64,000 nt of DNA from the NCBI GenBank assembly GCA_021845865.1, contig JAJZVC010000006.1:19855-83854 (forward strand). Reading direction: 5' to 3'. This document shows positions 1 to 6,355 of this stretch, piece after piece (position 1 is the first letter of the stretch; the number at the start of each line of letters is the position of its first letter). Under the pieces are notes generated by a model. That model ran no database searches and was not told where the DNA came from. It was given only the letters and a program-made list of their open reading frames with translations. Both the position numbers and the translations under genes were made by a program. This stretch comes from Pseudomonadota bacterium (GTDB lineage: Bacteria > Pseudomonadota > Gammaproteobacteria > Burkholderiales > UBA9220).

Positions 1-335
1 ACCTTGACCTCTACCACCTTGAAGGTGTCGAATCGGTTCATCGCAGCCGCTACCGGCACCCGGAACTTCCACCGCTCCCCTGGCGCCAAGTCGGATGCGT
101 ACCCTTTCGCATTTCCGACCAGGTTGCCCTCGCGGTCGTAGAGGTTGAAGGTGATAAATACCATCTTAACGGGCTTGGCGGTGTTGTTGTGGACGAACCC
201 TGTGATCACGGCGATGTCCGGCGTTTCTTGAATACTTTGAAGATCCGTGACGGGTAGATCCATGGGATTCGCATAGACGGAAATCGAAAATGCGAACAGC
301 AGCACTGCTGCGAGCCTGACAAAAATGCCTTTCAT
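1..335 (-). CDS. FxLYD-like secreted/periplasmic protein (partial, runs off window start)
   Basis: Reverse-strand reading from ATG at 335: MKGIFVRLAAVLLFAFSISVYANPMDLPVTDLQSIQETPDIAVITGFVHNNTAKPVKMVFITFNLYDREGNLVGNAKG...; signal peptide plus FxLYD-like pattern (VHNNT..., FNLYD..GN.VG). Confidence 0.65.
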   Translation of the reverse strand, partial: MKGIFVRLAAVLLFAFSISVYANPMDLPVTDLQSIQETPDIAVITGFVHNNTAKPVKMVFITFNLYDREGNLVGNAKGYASDLAPGERWKFRVPVAAAMNRFDTFKVVEVK

Positions 336-438
336 ACATCTTCTCCTCTAATTGGGCGGCACCCGTCGATAATTATCCGTCATTCTTTTACTGACGTGCA
401 CGTTTGTATCCCTATCCCAAATAACGGCAGAAAGTAAT

Positions 439-461
439 CACAGAAACGGGGGCTTTTCGGG
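439..461. repeat. 23-bp direct repeat (copy 1)
   Basis: CACAGAAACGGGGGCTTTTCGGG identical to 2533-2555. Confidence 0.8.
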
Positions 462-517
462 ACCACATCCAGTGTGCCGGGAATTTCGCAACCGTTTTTG
501 AAGCAACCTAGAGTCTC

Positions 518-769
518 TTACACGTTCAGGTGGTATTCAGTGGAGACACTAACTCCGCGCGAGGGGGAATGCTGATAACCAGGGGGAAGCAGGATGGAAG
601 TATCATCCTTGTCGCCGTCGTCGCCGACCATGGGCGTGGCCACGTCATCATGCCTTGCAATGACCTGCCGGCTCAACCAACGCTCATAGAAAAAAATTGC
701 GCCGTAAATGACACAGCCTAGAACAGCGACGAAACCGAAGAAATAGACGACCGCCATGACGCTCTCCAT
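518..769 (-). CDS. small single-pass membrane protein, hypothetical
   Basis: C-terminal part of ORF 518..1006; internal start MESVMAVVYFFGFVAVLGCVIYGAIFFYERWL gives one N-terminal TM helix. Confidence 0.45.
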   Translation of the reverse strand: MESVMAVVYFFGFVAVLGCVIYGAIFFYERWLSRQVIARHDDVATPMVGDDGDKDDTSILLPPGYQHSPSRGVSVSTEYHLNV

Positions 770-959
770 TTTCGTGGTGCGACCGACAAAAAGGCGGCAG
801 AAATCCTGCCGCCTCCTGCATTCGACCTCTGACCGAAGGTGGACGTTGCAGGAAGACGAGAACCATATTCCTGCACTGACTGCAAAGAAAAGGCTCCTGA
901 CCTGGGAATTGCGACGGCAAATACGATAAAAACGCCTGCCAACCAAAATCGTATCGCAA

Positions 960-2453
960 TTACTTGGCAGGTGCATCCTTGGCCGCCCCCTTCCCAAAGG
1001 CAGCAATGTTCTCCTTGAGACCCTCCGCCGCTCTCAGAACCATGCCCGTAAAGCGATTCGGGTTCCCGTCATAGTGATGCTCATACTGGCCGCTATCCGG
1101 GGCCGTCTTCAGATCCAGGAAGGCCGCAGCGGCGATTTCCTGCTCATACTCTTCCGCCTGCTTTCTGAACCCCTCCACGCTCATGGCGATGTTGGCCTTG
1201 AACTGGTAGGTTTTGTGCAGATCGAACAGCTTGTTGTAGCGCCGGAACACGAACGAGGCATACCACGTCGCGGGGAAGAGAAACAGAACCCTGGAGAGAA
1301 TCCCCCCCAGCGTAATGGTGATGGTCGAACCGGATGGGGACGCCATTTTCCCATCGGCGAAGAAGGACGACAGATCCAGCGGAATGGCATAGAGCAACAA
1401 GGGAAGCGTCGAGAGGAAGAGGAATCCGATGGCCCATTGGAAGCTCTCCTGTGCTTTCTCGGCCGCCTTTCCATAGTCATCACTGGATTTCTGAAACGCA
1501 GAGGCCAGCCCTGCCACGGTGGCGCCTTTCAGCATTTCCTCCGCCTCCTTGACGAGTCGGTCGATAGAGGCTTCCCGTTCGGAATTTTGCGTCAGTGCCT
1601 GACCAGTCTTTTCCTTGAAGGACTCGAACAACTTCAGCCGATTCTCCAGTTCGGCATCAAACATCGTCAGCTCGGTATCCGATGCCGCGATTTTTGCGTC
1701 CAATTCATTCGCGGAGGCCAAAATGGCCGACACCTGCTCTAGGTAAGCCTGGGCGTCGATAGCGGACTTATGTACCGCATCACGATCCGCCGCCGCTTCC
1801 GTTTTGATCGTGGTCACGTCGCTGGCCGCCTTCTCTACCGCAGCAAGCGTGCTTTCTGCACGCTCCACCTTCTCCTGAAGCTCTTCCTGTGTTGCTTTTG
1901 CCAATTGGAGTTGATCGTGAGTAGCGAAAATCACCTGCTGATGGGCTTGCGTGACCGCCCCCAGGTCTGCCTTACCGGAGATTCTGACGATGGGGAGGAG
2001 ATCGCTCACCCCCTGAAGGATATTCTGGACAGCGGGATACAGCTTCTTCAGGTTGGCGCCAAACCCAGCGTCGGCAACGCCGTTGTTGAAAAACAGCGCA
2101 CCATTTGCGTCTAGCGTCTTAATCCCGGCATCCACTCTATCCTTAGCGGTCAGGGCCAACGCCAACGCCGCGCAGCTCTCTTGAAAGCCGGCCAAAGCCG
2201 ACACCATCTTGATTACCCCGGGATGGGCCCTGAAAAGCAGAGTCTCCATACCTTCGATGAACTTCCTCGTCTTTCCCAGGCTGCCAATCAAGGTAAGCGC
2301 CCCCAAGGCGACTTCGTTCATTTCGTTTGGGGAAAGACTCAGGTGCTGCTGGATGCTTCCTTCGGGAAAATCCTCCCAGCAGAGCATCGGATAAAGGTTG
2401 TTCCATCCATCCAGCGCTGTTCCGGCCTGTTCACACAGATCTTCGATATTCAT
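960..2453 (-). CDS. coiled-coil protein with two C-terminal TM helices, hypothetical
   Basis: 497-aa ORF; long Ala/Glu/Lys-rich coiled coil followed by hydrophobic segments WAIGFLFLSTLPLLLYAIPL and ITITLGGILSRVLFLFPATWYASFVF. Confidence 0.6.
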   Translation of the reverse strand: MNIEDLCEQAGTALDGWNNLYPMLCWEDFPEGSIQQHLSLSPNEMNEVALGALTLIGSLGKTRKFIEGMETLLFRAHPGVIKMVSALAGFQESCAALALALTAKDRVDAGIKTLDANGALFFNNGVADAGFGANLKKLYPAVQNILQGVSDLLPIVRISGKADLGAVTQAHQQVIFATHDQLQLAKATQEELQEKVERAESTLAAVEKAASDVTTIKTEAAADRDAVHKSAIDAQAYLEQVSAILASANELDAKIAASDTELTMFDAELENRLKLFESFKEKTGQALTQNSEREASIDRLVKEAEEMLKGATVAGLASAFQKSSDDYGKAAEKAQESFQWAIGFLFLSTLPLLLYAIPLDLSSFFADGKMASPSGSTITITLGGILSRVLFLFPATWYASFVFRRYNKLFDLHKTYQFKANIAMSVEGFRKQAEEYEQEIAAAAFLDLKTAPDSGQYEHHYDGNPNRFTGMVLRAAEGLKENIAAFGKGAAKDAPAK

Positions 2454-2532
2454 CCCACGCAGCCCCGAGAAGTTTTATTGAAGTCATGAGCTTACCACAT
2501 ACAAACCCACGTTTAATGAAAACAGGGCTGCG

Positions 2533-2555
2533 CACAGAAACGGGGGCTTTTCGGG
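2533..2555. repeat. 23-bp direct repeat (copy 2; copy 1 at 439-461)
   Basis: CACAGAAACGGGGGCTTTTCGGG occurs identically at 439-461 and 2533-2555. Confidence 0.8.
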
Positions 2556-2801
2556 GACATATCCACGCCCCTTGCCCGGACCGATGCGCCTTAGCGCTAT
2601 CAAGAGTCCGGGTGAAGTTGTCCACGGCCGCTTGCGGCGGTGGGCAACTTCAGGGGGTGGGTATGTGACCGGTATATCCTTGTTCGAATACTTGCAAGCT
2701 AGATTGCCTTTTGGATTCCGATATCGATTTCGGATGTAACAAACCGCAGAAGGATTACCTCAATTGCGATACATACGTCCTCTGTCGTGCGGACTGGCTG
2801 G

Positions 2802-3384
2802 GCTTTGCGCAAGCAAAGCGCGCAGCGACCAGAGGGAGCGGAGGGGAACCGACGTAGTCGGGGCAAGGCCGTCCAGGCCGCAGCCCCCTCGAACAAGCCG
2901 CCCCAGCGGCGCCGGTCGAGGGTTGGGGGAGCCGCCGCCGTGCGAGGGCGCGAACGCGCCCGAGAGCGAGCCCAAGCGAGCGGTAGGCGGTGGGGGCGAA
3001 GCCCCCGCCCCCCAGCGATAGCGCCGGGGCACCCGCTTTACGTGGTCGGCGCGTCCAGCGACGAGGTGCGAAGCACCCAAGCCGAGGTTCGCAGAGCGAA
3101 CCTCCGGTGCAGCCCGCAAAGCGGGTGCCCCGGCGCGTAGCGATGGGGGGCGGCCCGAGGAGGCGAAGCCGACGCTGGAGCGAAGCGTAAGGCAACGGAA
3201 GGCTGGCAGGAGCGGCGTCCAGCCGCTCCAGTGTTGGGTCTGCGCCCCCTAGGGCGCCGAGCGCAGCGAGCCCAACACGGTGCCTGACTGAAGGCGCAGG
3301 GAGCATAGCGACCGAAGTAATCCGGCCCCCCTCTTCCGTCCACTAGGATAGGGCCGGATACCCCGAAGGATGAAGGGGCCGGAT
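2802..3384. other. GC-rich multi-hairpin non-coding island (candidate oriT/origin or structured ncRNA)
   Basis: Many perfect inverted repeats: 2802-2819 GCTTTGC-gcaa-GCAAAGC; 2946-2961 GGGCGCG-aa-CGCGCCC; 2992-3006 GGGGGC-gaa-GCCCCC; 3021-3039/3118-3136 19-bp perfect arms; 3065-3077 GGTGC-gaa-GCACC; 3084-3104 GAGGTTCGC-aga-GCGAACCTC; 3209-3229; 3231-3238/3271-3278; 3320-3329/3375-3384 ATCCGGCCCC/GGGGCCGGAT followed by TTTTTAT. Confidence 0.7.
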
Positions 3385-3442
3385 TTTTATAACTTCGTGT
3401 AATGGCAACTCCTCATGAATCGACCGCAAAAGGAGTTGTGCT

Positions 3443-4240
3443 ATGGATATGGAAACGAGAAATGGGATAAAAGACTATGCCGGAACGGCGCGAAAAATCG
3501 GTCAAGAAAAAATAATCAGGACATTGACCTGGGTATATAGATGGGGATGGTCCAGTCGAGAAATAATTGCCCGGGTAGCCGGCGACGAATTGCGGTATGC
3601 CGCAAGGTTGGTGAAAAAAGGGCTGTTGCGTAAGGTCAATCATCCTACCAGTCGAATGTTGCCCAGCGCCTATGTACTGACAGACGCCGGTCTCATGGTG
3701 GCCATCGATAACATGGCGGGCCTGCTGGAGTCACACAACTTGCAGATTGACTACCCCTGGGTTGCCAACCGCAGCAGACTCGCGTGGACCTATTTTGAGC
3801 ACGGCTTAGCTGTACAGAAGGCGATGATCTCCCTGGGTTGCCATAGCGATACAGCAGGCCATTGGTGGGCACCCGAACGAGAAATGCGTGGAGCAAATCA
3901 TCGAGGAGCCCTACCGGATGGGATGGTGATGACGGCGAGAGCGGATGATAACCAAATAACCTGGATCGAAATCGAACGCAGCTTCAAGAACGAGGAGCAG
4001 CGTGCATTGCAGCTATGGGATCGCCTCCAAGCCCTCAAGGCCGGGCGATTCCATAAGATTAGGTGGGTTTGTGCTACCAATGGACTCGCTCTCGCGCTGG
4101 AACGAGCGTTAGGTAAACCGTTCATTCCCAAAACATGGCGAGACGAACTTAGCAGGATTTGGCGTGAGCCCAGTCTCGGAAAAGCGCTTGAGCCACTCCG
4201 CCGAGCATCGAGCATTTCTCTCCTCGGGGAGATGGAATAG
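3443..4240 (+). CDS. winged-helix replication-relaxation/MobC-like mobilization protein
   Basis: 265 aa; N-terminal wHTH (KIIRTLTWVYRWGWSSREIIARVAGDELRYAARLVKKGLLRKV...AYVLTDAGL) and C-terminal WIEIERSFKN..Q nuclease-like segment typical of replication-relaxation family proteins. Confidence 0.5.
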   Translation: MDMETRNGIKDYAGTARKIGQEKIIRTLTWVYRWGWSSREIIARVAGDELRYAARLVKKGLLRKVNHPTSRMLPSAYVLTDAGLMVAIDNMAGLLESHNLQIDYPWVANRSRLAWTYFEHGLAVQKAMISLGCHSDTAGHWWAPEREMRGANHRGALPDGMVMTARADDNQITWIEIERSFKNEEQRALQLWDRLQALKAGRFHKIRWVCATNGLALALERALGKPFIPKTWRDELSRIWREPSLGKALEPLRRASSISLLGEME

Positions 4241-4265
4241 ACTTCGCTTGCCAGCCCACACTTTG

Positions 4266-4295
4266 CCCCCGGCCTCAGAAAGATCGGGGGTTTTT
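4266..4295 (+). terminator. intrinsic terminator downstream of 3443..4240
   Basis: CCCCCG...CGGGGG stem followed by TTTTT. Confidence 0.65.
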
Positions 4296-4434
4296 CATTT
4301 GTGGTTTCGGAAAAATATTACGTCATTGGCGCTTCTGCAACCGCAAATAGTTAAGCTGGACCAATCAAAACAGTTTTATCACTCCGTGAAACGCCAATTC
4401 TCCACAAACTGTAACGTTTCACAAGGAGCTCATA

Positions 4435-4608
4435 ATGTTTGATTTTCTGACTGAGGCAGTGGAGAACATGCTGGGCGTGGCGGATTCGCCTCTTTCCGGC
4501 GAGGGCATAACGAAGCGCCAAGCGGCAAAGCTGGAGTGGGACGGGTGCTCGATGATTGCAGCGATTGCCTGGGGCTTTTTTATCTTCGGGATAATCATAA
4601 CACGTTGA
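4435..4608 (+). CDS. small membrane protein (57 aa), hypothetical
   Basis: RBS AAGGAG upstream of ATG; MFDFLTEAVENMLGVADSPLSGEGITKRQAAKLEWDGCSMIAAIAWGFFIFGIIITR*. Confidence 0.5.
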   Translation: MFDFLTEAVENMLGVADSPLSGEGITKRQAAKLEWDGCSMIAAIAWGFFIFGIIITR

Positions 4609-4658
4609 TTATATAATCATATCGTAACAGGTTGACGTTATCGAGGAGAGGCTTGGAG

Positions 4659-4826
4659 ATGATTGAGGCACCTAACTATCCCAAAGTAGAGACCACATGC
4701 CATGGCTGCGTTCATCTGCAAGACGAAGGCGATGGGGTTGGCTGGTGCAACTATCACTTCCAGTACCGGAGCATTTCCTTCATCCGCGAATGCGAAGGCT
4801 TCACAACCATGGAAGAAAAAGCATAA
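4659..4826 (+). CDS. small Cys-rich protein, hypothetical
   Basis: MIEAPNYPKVETTCHGCVHLQDEGDGVGWCNYHFQYRSISFIRECEGFTTMEEKA; CxxC..C..C pattern, followed by a clear terminator. Confidence 0.5.
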   Translation: MIEAPNYPKVETTCHGCVHLQDEGDGVGWCNYHFQYRSISFIRECEGFTTMEEKA

Positions 4827-4833
4827 CTACGCC

Positions 4834-4867
4834 CCCCACCGTTTCCCTGGAACGGTGGGGTTTTTTA
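4834..4867 (+). terminator. intrinsic terminator
   Basis: CCCCACCGTT-tccctgg-AACGGTGGGG followed by TTTTTT. Confidence 0.85.
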
Positions 4868-4955
4868 TGTGGCTCTTCCGGCAAATCCTACGGAGAAATG
4901 AGATGACCGGCATCCCGTAGATGGGCGCTGGCCACCACGGCAAGGATGAGGATTC

Positions 4956-5699
4956 TCACAGGCCCGCCTGGGCCGGCGGCTGGGCTTGAGTGCCGCCGGC
5001 GAAAGCCAGCGCTGCATTCAATACCTTGTCGATGAGGGGGCCGGATACCAGGTCCTTCTCGGCGGCCTGGCTGCGGAAGGCGGCCCTGGCGGTGTAAGCC
5101 TCCTGGTCTTTTTCCTTGAGGCCCACAACGATCAGGGCCTCTTGCCGGTATTTCCACGACTCGCAACCTGCCAGGCATACGCCATCCGGATCGCCGGATA
5201 CCTTGCTGTTGAACCAGTCCCTGAAGCCGGAGGCGCGGGCGAATAGGTCCACCGCCGACACGACGCCGCTGGCCTGGAGCGGGGTGAGGGTGCCCACTCC
5301 CTGGGATATCCAGATACCCACCTGGTGGTCTTTGGTTACGATCTCCCCGGACTTCTCCATCTGGGAACCGATGTCCACCTCACCCCGGCGGCCGGTGGCT
5401 GGCCGGATGGCTTTGTACTTGCCTTCCAGGCGCACCGTCATGTCGGCTTCCTTGGCGGTTTCGACGACGACGGCGCCGTTCTTCTTGAAGGCCTCCGCGA
5501 AAACCGTGGTGAGCTTCGGGCTGTTCACGAACTCTACGAAGACCTTCTTGCTCTTGGCGAGAGACAGGACTTCGGGCGTGCTGGTTTCGACGCCCTCGAT
5601 ACCGCTGGGGCCCCACTGCGGCGTCGGGGTATCGGCGCCGACAGCACCCCAGATGAAGGTGGCGATGATGGCCAAGGCAATTCTGATCGTGGTTTTCAT
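4956..5699 (-). CDS. secreted TraT-like/hypothetical protein
   Basis: Internal start MKTTIRIALAIIATFIWGAVGADTPTPQWGP with signal peptide; RBS-like GGAGGAAAAAAT upstream; lies within the transfer gene cluster. Confidence 0.45.
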   Translation of the reverse strand: MKTTIRIALAIIATFIWGAVGADTPTPQWGPSGIEGVETSTPEVLSLAKSKKVFVEFVNSPKLTTVFAEAFKKNGAVVVETAKEADMTVRLEGKYKAIRPATGRRGEVDIGSQMEKSGEIVTKDHQVGIWISQGVGTLTPLQASGVVSAVDLFARASGFRDWFNSKVSGDPDGVCLAGCESWKYRQEALIVVGLKEKDQEAYTARAAFRSQAAEKDLVSGPLIDKVLNAALAFAGGTQAQPPAQAGL

Positions 5700-5734
5700 A
5701 TTTTTTCCTCCTTGCGTGGCAACAGGACAAAAGC

Positions 5735-5797
5735 ATACTACTGCTGGTAGTAGCTGTTTACCTTGTTCTGGATGATCTGCTGGTTCTTGGTGCTGAG
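5735..5797 (-). pseudogene. remnant of a traN-like gene 3' end
   Basis: Reverse-strand codons read LGALSTKNQQIIQNKVNSYYQQ*, matching the end of the TraN-like ORF (ALAGKTQQVIQNQVQQFYRQ*); frame interrupted upstream by TGA. Confidence 0.55.
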
Positions 5798-5818
5798 AGC
5801 ACCCAGGTGAATACCCAA

Positions 5819-5998
5819 TCAGAAGAACGGTTCTAGACCGTGGGCGCGGCAGAAGGCTTCGGCCTTGGCCAGCCAATCCGAAAGGTTCTTGGCGCCCTTG
5901 ACCTTTTCTCTCCACTGGTTCAGAAGGTGAGCCTTATCGGCATGGCCAGCGCCAGCCTGGGGAACGATTTCATGCGATTTGAGTTGTTTGGTGCCCAT
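5819..5998 (-). CDS. small hypothetical protein (59 aa)
   Basis: MGTKQLKSHEIVPQAGAGHADKAHLLNQWREKVKGAKNLSDWLAKAEAFCRAHGLEPFF*; RBS-like CAGGAGAAC upstream. Confidence 0.5.
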   Translation of the reverse strand: MGTKQLKSHEIVPQAGAGHADKAHLLNQWREKVKGAKNLSDWLAKAEAFCRAHGLEPFF

Positions 5999-6180
5999 GG
6001 TGTTCTCCTGAAATAGGATACAAATCCCGTCATCGGGATTGTTTCAAAGGCTCAGGCTGGGCAAAAGAAGTAAAGCTCACACCAAACTGAATTTTACTCC
6101 ATCCCTGCTATTCATGCGACATGAATTTCCACGAATGTGCTATATTTATAAAGGGTTATTGCATAAAACACCAAGGAAAA

Positions 6181-6345
6181 ATGATGTTGTGGATTCTCGT
6201 CGCTGTAGCCGTAATAGCCGTCATAGGTCTGTGGGTCTGCTATGAGATGGGCCTTTTCGCCTCCGACTATGCCAAAAGCTACATCTTCGACGGCAAAAAA
6301 CTGACCAAAACCCTGTGGTATAACGATGGCCGCTGGGGCGAATAG
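6181..6345 (+). CDS. small single-TM protein, hypothetical
   Basis: MMLWILVAVAVIAVIGLWVCYEMGLFASDYAKSYIFDGKKLTKTLWYNDGRWGE. Confidence 0.4.
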   Translation: MMLWILVAVAVIAVIGLWVCYEMGLFASDYAKSYIFDGKKLTKTLWYNDGRWGE

Positions 6346-6355
6346 AGCGTTCCCC

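Noticed and set aside
2755-3343. Several 60-183-aa ORFs in the GC-rich hairpin island
   Set aside because: All frames on both strands are open because of composition; Arg/Pro/Ala/Gly-rich translations overlap perfect inverted repeats, no RBS or domain pattern
2802-3384. CRISPR array or MITE interpretation of the hairpin island
   Set aside because: No regularly spaced identical repeats with unique spacers, no cas genes, no terminal inverted repeats with target duplication recognized
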